NCBI GenBank assembly: GCA_963556195.1
Contig: OY744537.1
Coordinates: 14,530,243-14,594,242 of the forward strand
Direction of reading: 5' to 3'
DNA: 64,000 nucleotides
Origin: Sepiola atlantica
Lineage: Eukaryota > Mollusca > Cephalopoda > Sepiida > Sepiolidae
The position numbers were made by a program, and so were the translations under genes. This document shows positions 53,750 to 64,000 of this stretch, one piece after another; position 1 is the stretch's first letter, and the number at the start of each line of letters is the position of its first letter. The notes beneath the pieces are model-generated. The model was not told the origin of the DNA, did not search any database, and was given only the letters and a program-made list of their open reading frames with translations.

Positions 53750-55990
53750 TTTAACACGTTAACGGCGGCGGAGCGAAGAGGCATTCAAACTTCTATAAGC
53801 GAAGGAACGATGCATTTAAAGCAAGTGACGCTACGCTGTGTTACTACTACCATTTTACGGTGCTCTACTTTTTAACGAGGAGCTTCAAATATAAAATCGG
53901 CTAATTTCCAGATTTTAGATATTTACAAGTGGTTTTGAAAAATCGGTCTAATTTTACGAAGATTGTATAAATGTATTCCGTGTGATACTATGCTGCAGTT
54001 TTTTTTTCAGTAAGCCACCTCCACCCCTTCCATGTTCTTCAGTCTCGCAGATGGTTTCCTGTGAAGTTCGTTTGCCTTGCTTAATCAAGATAATGTTTGA
54101 AACATTTTACTAATCGCTGGGTTCTCTCGAAATTAGTGGTCGGAAGTAATCAATGTCTACCAAAAGCAATGCCACAGATGTTAACATGATTTTGACGGAA
54201 AGATCAACGCGTATTTACATGTTGTTGTCTTAGGCACTCATCAAAACAAATTGTAGTTAAGTTTATTTTCTATCTTTAAAAGAAAAGAGGAAACATAGAT
54301 AAGGTACTCTAACGTAAAATTCTGGAACTATTTTATTCTTTTTAAACCATTTTATATATAAAATAATGATTTCGTGAATAGATAAATTCCATAGCACTCT
54401 CAGATAAAAACCTTAAGAAAAAACTAAAGCATTGCCAATATCTCTCACGGGCAATTTTCTGAATTTTTCGCCTGATAATCGTCTGTCTGACAACCATCTA
54501 ACGTGGAAATTTTCGCGCAGCTTCTTGTCCTAGTCTAAAGTTCTAATCTTGAAATAGTGTATATAATTAAGGAATTTGATGATTAAGTATTTTTTTAATA
54601 AAAGACGGTATCAACGCAATGTAGAAAGGTGTAAAGCCTGCAATATAAGTTGTCACGACGGTACTATTATGTACATGATCCTATAAGGTTCTAACAATTG
54701 ATCAGGAAGGCTGCATCGCGTAAGGGGCAAACATGATTATATGCAAAAATAACTCGTAAAATGAATTATCTAAAACTTCTGAATTAATAACAAATATAGA
54801 TATACATTACAAGTATAGTCTTGAATGTATTACAATTCATGAGATGATATGTAACGCACCTGTTATGTCTAAAACTGATTTTTCAAATAATTTGATCCAA
54901 CTGCTCTGAGAGGAGGTCACGTGGGTAGAGATCCAAAACTGAATAATTGTAAGAGATAGGTGGTTTAAAAGTGAAAAGAGATAACGTTACACGGATGGGG
55001 GAGTTTGGTTTAACAGCTGGGTGACTGTTCTCTGGGATGTAGTCAAGCTTTCATGAAGCTTCTGGTACCACTTTTAGTTACATAGGAACTGAAAGTGGTG
55101 CCAGAAAGATTTCGTTTCTTTGAAGGAAGTATCTCAGACCGCCTGGGCCGCTAGAACGCGACTTTCAAAGCGCACAGACGCTTTTCCATTGTTATTTCTG
55201 AACATGCTTTTCAAACCTTACAGGGCAAAGCCTGTTAAGCTATTTTTCAGATCAAATCACTCCGTTTTCCTTCTTTTTCAGCTGAACTTTGCTTGACAGC
55301 CACAGTTTTTTTCTGTTTTCTATACAGCGCTTTAAATGATGTTAGCGTCACTAAATTATATCTATATTTGATCTCCCACGCCATTATTGTTTCTGCTGAT
55401 TTAGTTTTGTAGACTTGGCAAATCTTAAGGAGAGATAGAGAGGCGTTATATATTATTTAGACCATCCGTAACTATAAACTAATTATTTTCACAAATACAT
55501 GTTTGTAGGGAACATACTACAACATTAAATGAACTGTACTATTTCGGGAGCCATCTTGTTCGCCGCATGTTGGGGGGGGGGGAAATGCCGGTTATGCGTT
55601 GTAGAAACCTGACATTTGACATCAGATTCAATATTTTACTTGTAAAGTTACACATCTAATTAATTTGCGCTTGTAAAAAATTAATTAAAATCATGATTGA
55701 TATTTTCTCTGAATTTTAAGAATGTCAGGAATCATTAATTAATTTTGTTAATGATGAAAAATAATACGCCAAGATTTATTGGAGTCCAATGAAGATTTCA
55801 ATACGTGAAAATATTAAAATTGTTCCCCACAATCTTGTGTATTCTCTTGATATCATGAAACGAGATGCATTTACCAGCGTATTGACATTTAAATGACACT
55901 TATTAAATATATATAATTATTACTTGAAATAATAACAGTATGACCTGTTTCCCTTCGATTCATCATGGAAATCACACATGTCACGATGAT
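53750..55990. other. Unique-looking A/T-rich DNA with one hairpin
   Basis: No ORF of note, no SINE or tandem repeat seen apart from the stem-loop at 55060-55106. Largest stretch without obvious repeats in the window. Confidence 0.45.
55060..55106. other. 20-bp perfect stem-loop (pre-miRNA-like)
   Basis: TTCTGGTACCACTTTTAGTT (55060-55079) pairs along its whole length with 55087-55106 (18 Watson-Crick and 2 G.T pairs) around the 7-nt loop ACATAGG. Size is at the low end for an animal miRNA hairpin; no expression evidence. Confidence 0.4.
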
Positions 55991-55998
55991 GGTGATGA

Positions 55999-56003
55999 TG
56001 ATG

Positions 56004-56095
<92 letters not shown>
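55999..56095. repeat. (ATA)n microsatellite
   Basis: A few GAT units followed by about thirty ATA/TAA units. Confidence 0.97.
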
Positions 56096-56096
<1 letters not shown>

Positions 56097-56149
56097 GAGG
56101 GCGCTAGGCGAACAGGATCGCTATTAATATTTCAGAGTTCTGGAATCGG

Positions 56150-56760
56150 ACACCATTAAATATACAGAAATGAAAGACAAGATTGGCAAAGTATACTTAA
56201 GAAGAACAGGAGAAATTCTTGGAAACGAAATTATATAACAGAAATCTAATTGAAGAAATAAACGCCTGACAATATTACTAATATTCATAGGCTGGACTAT
56301 GTAACAGCTCAGGCACCTTGACCAGTAGACTAGAATTTTAATGACCATGCACAACGAACTACACCCAAAATACAATAGGACAAACTCTACGTGAAAAAGA
56401 AACGAAGGGGGAAGAGGATTAATAAGACTAGAAGACCGTGTAGAAGACCCAAAAAAGAGCTGGAGAAATACTGCCAAATCGTAGCAGCAGACCACAGAAT
56501 GAAGATCAATGAAACGGAAAAAAAGAAGCAAATACACGAAACTTGCCAGAGAATTGAAAAGGATACGAAGCATGAAGAAAGTCAGTATAGTACCAATAAT
56601 CTTAGGAGCACTAGAAACAATTCGCAAAAAAACTGGACAAACAACTGAGAGAAATTGATATCAAAGAGAACACTGAGACCATACAAAGGACGGCAATAAT
56701 GGAAACAGTTGTAATCGTAAGGAAAATCCACGAATGCGGAAACCAACCAGTCTAAGCTAC
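56150..56760 (+). pseudogene. LINE-type reverse transcriptase C-terminal remnant
   Basis: AADHRMKINETEKKKQIHET is followed, in a shifted frame, by VSIVPIILGALETIRKK and IQRTAIMETVVIVRKI. The sequence '..KE.EK...Y.DL.RE....W....V.VVPIVIGALG...K.L......I....LQ..ALL.TA.ILR+VL' is a familiar end of cnidarian/mollusc LINE reverse transcriptases. Heavily mutated. Confidence 0.65.
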
Positions 56761-56764
56761 GAAC

Positions 56765-57165
56765 GGTAACCAATTACTGGAAGTTACAATAGAAAGAAAA
56801 CCAATCCACAGGTGGAACACACCAACAGGAACGGACAGACACAGAAACCGAAAAAAGAATATCATACAATTCCCCCCGCCCACCCTCAAAATAACATTGG
56901 AAGCAGAGTCAGCTGATATCACCGTGACTTGTCGTGAAGGATCAATGAGGATGGGAAGATCGAGGATGAAGAGCACGAACAATACCTCCGCTGGAAGAGT
57001 GCGGAAAATACTGGGACCTTGGGGAGGCTTATTGCCGCGCAAATACTAGAGGAGACTAATGATCGTTACCAGCGAGAAATAAATAGTTAGCGGCTGTTGC
57101 GATACCGCAAAATCTGGGTTACTCATGTCGCTATCCAGGCGACACACAATTAAATAATTAGGCTT
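56765..57165. other. No recognised feature
   Basis: No motif beyond possible LINE 3' sequence. Confidence 0.35.
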
Positions 57166-57166
57166 T

Positions 57167-57500
57167 AAAATGATACCTGAATTTCTATCTGTATCTTGAT
57201 GTTCATGGTTCTCGTACCGATCCTCCAGATTATAGAAACTTCATTTAAAATCATACCTGAATTTCTATCTGTATCTTGATGCTCACGGTTCTCGTACCGA
57301 TCCTCCAGATTGTAGAAACTTCATTTAAAATCATACCTGAATCTCTATCTGTATCTTGATGCTCACGGTTCTCGTACCGATCCTCCAGATTATAGAAACT
57401 TCATTTAAAATCATACCTGAATCTCTATCTGTATCTTGATGCTCACGGTTCTCGTACCGATCCTCCAGATTGTAGAAACTTCATTTAAAATCATACCCGC
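57167..57500. repeat. 80-bp tandem repeat (4 copies)
   Basis: AAAATCATACCTGAA starts at 57167, 57247, 57327, 57407 and (partial) 57487: an exact 80-bp period, nearly identical units. Unrelated to the 80-bp satellite at 19592. Confidence 0.96.
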
Positions 57501-57692
57501 TTTCTTTCGTCGTCTTCCGATTATTCTGCGTCTTCGAAATGATCCTCCTGACGGGGAGCATTTTTGTTCTGCAACCAGAATCAGCACAAACAAACACAAG
57601 CGAACAACACCCTTTTAGTTTCGAATAATATAACTTTTTATTCAGACTGGCTCGTGTTCGCTTTACAACAATCACTGTCGGCAAGGAAAGGG

Positions 57693-57696
<4 letters not shown>

Positions 57697-57746
<50 letters not shown>
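57697..57746. repeat. (GT)n microsatellite
   Basis: Pure GT run. Confidence 0.97.
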
Positions 57747-57748
<2 letters not shown>

Positions 57749-58259
57749 AAATAGGGCTCTCGTTAGCAGCCCGGTTCTTAGTTAATTACTGATTCTTAAG
57801 TCATTTCTACTTTAGTCTTATCTCGTCGCTCTTCCATATCAGATTCTTTGCTACCGCGCTTTCCCTTATTTCGTCAAACGCCATTTCTTCCAGCTATTGT
57901 TCCCACGGAGGCAGATCGTCCCAAAGCTCAATCACCTCACCCTGCCGACCATTCCATCCTGTTTACGTGATAACAAATTTTTGCAAAACCTAAATCCCCA
58001 AATTACAACTAGTTGACGTATCATCAGCAATTAACACTGGTTCAGTAAAAGCTTGGCTCAACGCGCATGATCAACAAAGAAACTGAAAAAATGTATACAC
58101 GAATGATAGGAACAACCCCATAGCTACTACTGACAAATTAAATGTATTCGGTCCGCTTTGAAAATGTAAGTGCACAATTTAGCGAAATGATCTCATTTAA
58201 TAGTCGCGGAACACTTCACGATGAACAAAGAAAGATGTCAGAAATCTTAACATAGATTT

Positions 58260-58580
58260 ACTAGGAGATACTGTCGATAATACTAAAAAAAAAACATAGC
58301 AATGACGTGGATCGATTATAACGACATATACGATACAATCTGTCATACAGAAGTAATTGTATGCTTAAAACATATTTTAAAATACTAGACAAAATTAGGA
58401 GCATCGTAAAGAACGGAATCAACAAACAACACTATAACTTGCCAGCGATAGAATTATAGAGAGGCATCTTCCAGGAAGAATCCCAATCCACACTCCTGTT
58501 CATCATAATGATGATGCCGCTCGCCAACATAGGAGATGCAATGCAGAGTACAGATTTCCAGCAACAAACGTAAAATAAAA
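58260..58580 (+). pseudogene. LINE-type reverse transcriptase core remnant
   Basis: WIDYNDIYDTICHTEVIVCL corresponds to the first catalytic block (normally DY.KAYD.V.H.W...CL); GIFQEESQSTLLFIIMMMPL corresponds to RGIFQGDSLSPLLF...M.PL. The first catalytic Asp is retained; YxDD is not reached. Same LINE type as 56150-56760 but a separate piece. Confidence 0.6.
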
Positions 58581-58584
58581 TCAT

Positions 58585-59155
58585 ATGATGTGTCCCAGAA
58601 TATCAAAAATTGAAACAACAAACATGTATAAACGTATATAATCGGGTTATAGGAATAACATTCAAGATAGAAAAGTTTGCACTACTTATAATAATAAAGG
58701 GAAAACGTTTAATAGATATAGGACTACTCAGTGATGTCATAAAATTACTTGACACATGCGAGAACTACGAATCGATAGGCATACATTTCTGTTTGTTCAC
58801 CCATCCCCCTCCTCCTCCTCCTCCTCCTCCTCGTTATCCTTTTTTACCTGGCTATTCTTGTTTCATTATTGGATCAATTAAGATAACTATTTGCAAACAT
58901 GTAGAACTTCATAAAAGACCATCTTTTTTTCACCTGAACACTTTTCGATTATCGCCTTTAGAAAGTTTCAGATGAGATATGACTGTCTCAAATAGAACCA
59001 TTGCTATACCTCTGCAGGGAGGAAAAACTTGTCAAAGCAAATTTTCGATTCCATTGCTCTGCGAGGGGAAAGACACATCGAGCTGAATTATCAGGATAGA
59101 TGGAGAAATGGACAATGCAATTGAAGATTGCAAAGCAATTATAGTAAACGAAGCT
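58585..59155. other. No gene; short (CCT)n
   Basis: (CCT)n at 58809-58832. The 121-codon frame across it is not convincing. Confidence 0.4.
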
Positions 59156-59159
59156 TTTG

Positions 59160-59494
59160 TAACACACAATTCAGTCTTAGATGTAACACACAATTCAGTC
59201 TTAGATGTAGCACACAATTCAGTCTTAGATGTAACACACAATTCAGTCTACAGATGTAACACACAATTCAGTCTTAGATGTAACACACAATTCAGTCTTA
59301 GATGTAACACACAATTCAGTCTTAGATGTAACACACAATTCAGTCTTAGATGTAACACACAATTCAGTCTTAGATGTAACACACAATTCAGTCTTAGATG
59401 TAACACACAATTCAGTCTTAGATGTAACACACAATTCAGTCTTAGATGTAACACACAATTCAGTCTTAGATGTAACACACAATTCAGTCTTAGA
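59160..59494. repeat. 24-bp minisatellite (14 copies)
   Basis: Unit GATGTAACACACAATTCAGT + CTTA; the period is a multiple of three, giving false ORFs on both strands. Confidence 0.96.
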
Positions 59495-59499
59495 TACAC

Positions 59500-59829
59500 A
59501 TGCAATATCACGTCGAAGAAACTTAAGACACACGTGCGAGTTCATCTGTAACTGACCAATTATTGAGATGTTATATAATTACATCGCCAGACGTCATTAT
59601 TATTCCTCAAGAACCCATATAATATATTTAAAGCTGTTATATTACGCCTTACTGACGGGTATATAAATATGTTATACACTGAGTCGCCGCTCTCATAACC
59701 ATCGTCATTGTGAAACCAGGTCATTTTTCGTTTGTAGATACGAAACCACACCGCCACTTGTTGAATAGTTTATAAAAGTTTTTTTTTATTTAAAGACAAA
59801 TAAAACATCGGGAGACAACTTATTTTCGC

Positions 59830-59876
<47 letters not shown>

Positions 59877-60335
59877 ATCCATCGATATCCCGTCTCAATA
59901 CATCAACCGCCCGACGCGTGTTTTCCCCATTTGGGAAGGGGGCATCACGCAAACAAGTTTTTTCGTTCAAGTCTCGCCAGCTAAAAGAAAAAAAAAGAGC
60001 ATCGTCTGGAAATCGCGTGGTTTGCATTATTTCCGCCCGCCGTCCACCTATGACCCTTGACCCCTTACTTTTTTTTTACAAAAAACACGACTGCGATGAT
60101 CTTCAAAGATCTCAACACAAATGTTTATCCGTCACAAGCCAAAAATGGCTGGCTTAACGGGTGGCCATTATTTCTCCATTTAATAGCCGTGTAAACCAGT
60201 TAAACATGTGACTTATATCTGAATTTCATGGAGAGTAGAAGAAGGATTAATCAATTGATAAAACAATAAACAAGCCGCGCATGCGTGGTCCCCCTCTGTA
60301 TGTGACTCGATGTGGCGAGTGTAAAATGCAATAAA
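59500..60335. other. No gene; (GA)n at 59831-59872
   Basis: A purine dinucleotide run and otherwise unannotated sequence. Confidence 0.45.
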
Positions 60336-60339
60336 TTTG

Positions 60340-60900
60340 GGCAATTTGGGGCATTTTTGAACCCCCTTTGACCCCCTGATGCCGCGAACAATAATTTTTC
60401 TGAGGTCAAGAGTGCTCAATTTATATCCAGAACAATTGCCTCTACATTTTGGCCAAGTTTCAGAAAAATTTAATGGATGGATCAAACGCTATAGGAGAAA
60501 AGGGTAATTTTTTGCCATTTTGGGGGCTTCTGACCCCCTGGGGCGCGAACCAGATTTTTCTTAAGGTCAGCAATACTTATTTTCTATTAGGAACAATTGC
60601 CTCCACATTTTGGATAAGTTTCAGAGAAATCGAATGGATGGATGAAAAGTTATGGGGCAAAAAATGTCATTTTTTGCCATTTCGGGGCCTTTTTACCCCC
60701 TGGCGGGGCTAACCAGATTTTTTTTCAAAAATCGCAGAATGTCACTTTCTAACCTGACCAAAGTTAAAACTTCATGCAAAATTTCAGAGAAATTCAATGG
60801 ATGGTTGCGGAGAAAAATCCGAACGGACGGACGGATCGACGGACGGACGTCGGACATGCCTTAAAACATAAGTCCCCCGATTTTATAAATCGGGGAACCA
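60340..60900 (+). repeat. Interspersed repeat with ~160-bp internal units and GGAC run
   Basis: GACCCCCTG..GCGCGAAC...TTTTTC..AGGTCA and CAATTGCCTC.ACATTTTGG.AAGTTTCAGA..AAT..AATGGATGG repeat about three times at ~160-bp spacing, ending in a GGAC-rich run and a hairpin CCCCGATTTTATAAATCGGG (60874-60893). A common invertebrate interspersed repeat type; superfamily not identified. Confidence 0.65.
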
Positions 60901-60957
60901 ATAACGCAGAAATAATGCAGTAGAAAGTAGAATTTCCGAATCATTTTAAGGTGGTAA

Positions 60958-60986
60958 GGGTTAGGGTTAGGGTTAGGGTTAGGGTT
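60958..60986. repeat. Interstitial (TTAGGG)n
   Basis: About 4.5 units of the animal telomere repeat, G-strand on plus, opposite in orientation to the CCCTAA units at 38926. Confidence 0.96.
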
Positions 60987-61187
60987 CCTACTTTGATACA
61001 ATAAGAAAACGCACGTCACCACGTGATCTATGACTATGTGCATTGGGAAAAAGCTCATCCAACAATTGTAACACGTCTTTTAGTGGATCTATTCGCGGAG
61101 AGAAAAACAGAGATTCAGAATATAAATAAAGTAGCCTCAAATAGATAGATGAGAGCATATTAAAATAGATAGAGATATACGAGAAGT

Positions 61188-61615
61188 ATCGGCGTGAGAG
61201 AGAGGATAAAGAGATGGTAAAAAGAGGGAGAGGGTAAAGAGAGAATAAAGAGAGAGAGAGAGGGGGGAGAGGTAAAGAGAGGGTAAATAGAAAGAGAGGA
61301 GGTAAAGAGAGGGTAAAGAGAGAGAAAGAGAGAGTAAACAGAATGTTGCTAGAAAGTAGAGCTACAATTGATGACTATAGAATAACTGAAAACATTCATG
61401 CGATACGAAAACATAAAGATAGAAAGTTTAGTATGTATTTCTAAATAAAACAGAGTAGGGCGAGGAGGAGGTGGAAGAAAGAACGAGGAGGAGGAGGAGG
61501 AGGAGGAGGAAGAGGGAAAAGAAAGAGGAGGAGGCGGAAGAGGGAGAAGAAAGAGGAGGAGGAGAAGGAGGAGGAGGAAGCAGAGGATGAGGAGGAGGAG
61601 AAAGAGAGGTAAACA
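61188..61615. repeat. Purine-rich repeats
   Basis: GAGAGGGTAAA-type repeats at 61188-61335 and (GGA)n-type at about 61458-61612. Confidence 0.93.
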
Positions 61616-61754
61616 TGTGTGTCTGACATGTGAGTGACTTCCTCTCACCCAATCATTCACACTTCGTTCTTTGTTTGGTCCTTGGGAGTTTGTTTTTTTT
61701 TACTGTTAAATTGTGTCGAAACGCAGGTTTTTGTTTTCGGGACGGATATCGACA

Positions 61755-61888
61755 ATGGCGAAGACCTCGTCAATACGAAAAAAAAGCAGAATAGGCGTAT
61801 ATCTTTTCGATGAACTCTTCATCACAAATGTTAACCTGGCCTTCGACCCTACGACTCTGCAATCACTATCTTCTATTTTCTTTATATG
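61755..61888 (+). CDS. Weak candidate first exon
   Basis: ATG at 61755 in good context (GACAATGGCG) opens 44 codons (MAKTSSIRKKSRIGVYLFDE...SIFFIW) that run into a consensus donor, TATG/GTAAGC at 61889. No family resemblance; chance occurrence is quite possible. Confidence 0.2.
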
Positions 61889-61889
61889 G

Positions 61890-62200
61890 TAAGCCTGAAA
61901 CCAAGTAAATTTTATTTTTTTTCACGACTGATTGATTCTATATCAAAAACAAGCATCATCATCCTTTCTACTTCTTCATAACCTTCTTTTTCTTGAGATA
62001 TATCAAAACATGTTTCGAATAACCGATAATACCACTTTGTGTGGTATCCCCCCCCCCCCCAGCGTCTGGTATTCCGCCTTCCATTGAAAGTGGAAGCTCA
62101 TGGAAAATACAAATTCCCATGCGTTCCCATTCATAATGTATATCCCGATTAGAGGAGATGACATACAGCGCCTAGAATTTCAAAATGGCCACCCATCATG
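61890..62200. other. No recognised feature
   Basis: Contains a C-run (62050-62059). Confidence 0.4.
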
Positions 62201-62201
62201 T

Positions 62202-62540
62202 ACGGGTCCGTGGCGCAGTGGATATAGTACTAAGTAAAATTCAGTTCTAAGTGACGGTCATCTGAAGGTTTAAGGTTCGGGCGATACGAAGAATTGCGAA
62301 TTACTGAAGACTTCTTCCCAGCCATGGCAGATAGAACTAGCGCATGCTACCCGCGTTGATTTAATAAAGGGTTCCGTTCGAAATTCTGTCCACATTCCCG
62401 AGTTCGACAGAAAGATTCCTGAGTTCGACAAGGTACACCTGAAAATCATCGGAGGTTACATCAGCCGAAACGTTGTGATACAAAACACCCAAGATGGGAA
62501 CAGTAGTCCGAATATACAAAATTCTACTAATTATCAACCC
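62202..62540 (+). mobile_element. tRNA-derived SINE, possibly with degenerate hammerhead
   Basis: Head GGTCCGTGGCGCAGTGGATA (A-box-like) and B-box-like GGTTCGGGCG, then a body with a partly repeated segment (GAGTTCGACAGAAAGATTCC, GAGTTCGACAAGG) and CCGAAACGTTGTGATAC near 62463. The CTGATGA half of the core is not intact. Confidence 0.5.
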
Positions 62541-62544
62541 TCAT

Positions 62545-63685
62545 CTAAACAATTCCGAAAAATAAAACATGTTTATCTCCCTTGAAACTATTCCTGATTT
62601 ATACGGATTCTCCCCCACTTTCTCTCTTGCACTTTCTTATTCTATCTATTTTGGATTCTTATCAACCTTCTTTCTTTCTATCTATCTCTATCTATCCCGC
62701 ACATATATACAATATTGTCACCACAGACAGGTATTTCGTCTTTGAAAACCCATCAGAAAATCAGTAAAACATACAAAAACGCATTAACCTCGAGGTTCGA
62801 ACCCTGAACCTGTATAAAGTGGGGTAAACAGATATTCGTACATAAACAATTTATTTATTTATTGCATTTCTAATTAATGAATAAACATACCTTCTATAGA
62901 AATAACTGTATACACATTTATAGTAAGTAAATATGAATAGTAAAAAGAACAAAAAAGTTCACTTAATTGAAATAAACCCATTTTAATGGGTGAAATATAT
63001 TCGCACAATACAAATTTCATATTTTAATTTGGTTTAATACTCTAGATTAATCAAGTAAAATATTGTCGAAAGTTCTACTAAAGTTATCGGTTATTCTGTA
63101 ATTGATATTTGGGCAAGAATGTTATCATCATTGCAAGATGTGAAGAATTAAGAAATTTACAAAATTAACTGATTCTTAAACTATCTAAAAATGTGAACGT
63201 TACAGGAAAATCGCAGACAAATTGAATGTTACTACCAATAATTGTAAGGTATAATAAAAACGCAAAACTGGTAAAAAAAAAAAATAAGAAAAACGGGTTC
63301 TTCACGGAAGATTTTTTTAAGATATCCGAACAATTTAATGTAAATTTTTTTTAAAAAACACACAATGGCTACTCGATGAGAACTACAAGATTGTTTTTGT
63401 AAGGAACCTATGTTAATAAATACGAAATAAGCAGGACATTCATATGTGTTGTAGAGTGAGAACGCCATTCGCGATAATAATGAACTAAGTCTGAAAAGGA
63501 CGGTAAATAGTCTGTAGTGTATTTGTTACCTGTTGTTATATTTAAGAGTGAAACTAAATAGATATATAGTTCTTTGCCTAGTTTTGGTTTCAAGTGTATT
63601 TATTCCAATTAACTGTTGAGCTACGATACAACAGATTTACAACAAGCAAGAATTTTGTTGTTTTTTTTTGCTTTGTTCACCCTCA
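62545..63685. other. A/T-rich sequence, nothing recognised
   Basis: Short minus-strand open frames at 63232-63593 have no family motif; not called. Confidence 0.4.
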
Positions 63686-63689
63686 AACC

Positions 63690-64000
63690 AAGAACATTGC
63701 CACTGATACGTGAGGGGCTACTGTGATGGTTGGCCAGATTTATAGAAGACATCCGAAGTGTGGCGTTGTGCAGCAAGATATTTGTTCACATTACATGAAC
63801 ATTTCTGCATTATCGTACAATAGAAGAAACAGTGAGTATGGAGGGAATTCCAAAGGCACACGGCCCGAGCGATAAAAGACGCTATTAGAGTAGATAGTTT
63901 TCCGACATCTTGGGCCCCTTACAGTAAATGGGGTGGGATTTTGCTTCTCGTTGGGTAGGTCGGGGGTATTTACGTCCAGGTGTAAAAGTGCAGTAAGTTA
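63690..64000 (+). repeat. Dispersed repeat related to 43490-43740, cut by window end
   Basis: Same ordered blocks as the copy at 43490 (TTTTCCGACATCTTG, GGTGGGATTTTGCT, GGTCG..GTATTTACGTCC). It continues past the window. Confidence 0.55.

Overview
No tool was run; everything below was read by eye. The window looks like repeat-dense, intergenic or intronic DNA of an invertebrate, most likely a cephalopod mollusc (octopus-like). The reasons are about twenty long (TA)n arrays, many tRNA-derived SINEs, Penelope, Tx1-like, Jockey-like and mariner remnants, and a U2 snRNA sequence with the invertebrate-type CAAAGTG spelling. There are no bacterial features, no rRNA or functional tRNA genes, and no complete host gene. 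The only host-gene candidates are a possible terminal exon (26118-26294) and a much weaker possible first exon (61755-61888).

Layout. Positions 1-13460 hold a three-level nest of transposons. A Penelope-like element (GIY-YIG domain at 1379-1728, hammerhead ribozyme at 13401-13451) is split by a Gypsy-type LTR retrotransposon (2636-12265, 5-bp duplication GTTAC). The 5' LTR of that element is in turn split by a 6.1-kb Tx1/L1-like LINE (2730-8851, 17-bp duplication). Removing the LINE and one duplication restores a 274-bp LTR that differs from the 3' LTR at one visible base. From 13.5 to 29 kb there are (TA)n arrays, tRNA-headed SINEs with hammerhead ribozymes, U2-headed SINEs, mariner derivatives, a TIR element filled with an 80-bp satellite, and very long palindromes. 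From 29.4 to 34.7 kb a Jockey-like LINE contains an 83-unit, 47-bp minisatellite apparently grown from its own codons. From 34.7 to 45 kb there are simple repeats, small satellites and SINEs. From 45 to 50 kb there is a broken Jockey-like LINE (minus strand) and a mariner transposase whose catalytic region has expanded into a 15-bp minisatellite. From 50 to 64 kb there are further SINEs, an unrecognised protein-like tandem duplication, LINE remnants and small satellites.

The most interesting theme is a set of small elements made of a tRNA-like head (A and B boxes), a type I hammerhead ribozyme (CTGANGA ... GAAA, with matching stems I and III), an A/T-rich tail and then a (TA)n array. Clear hammerheads lie at 13401 (inside Penelope), 14638, 27742, 28650/28712 (a head-to-head palindromic pair) and 53578; decayed ones lie at 29000, 50850 and 53450. 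The (TA)n arrays repeatedly abut the 3' ends of these elements. A second theme is a U2-snRNA-headed SINE family (17041, 18882, 21795, 50198), one copy of which sits inside a mariner element. A third is that minisatellites here start inside transposon coding sequence.
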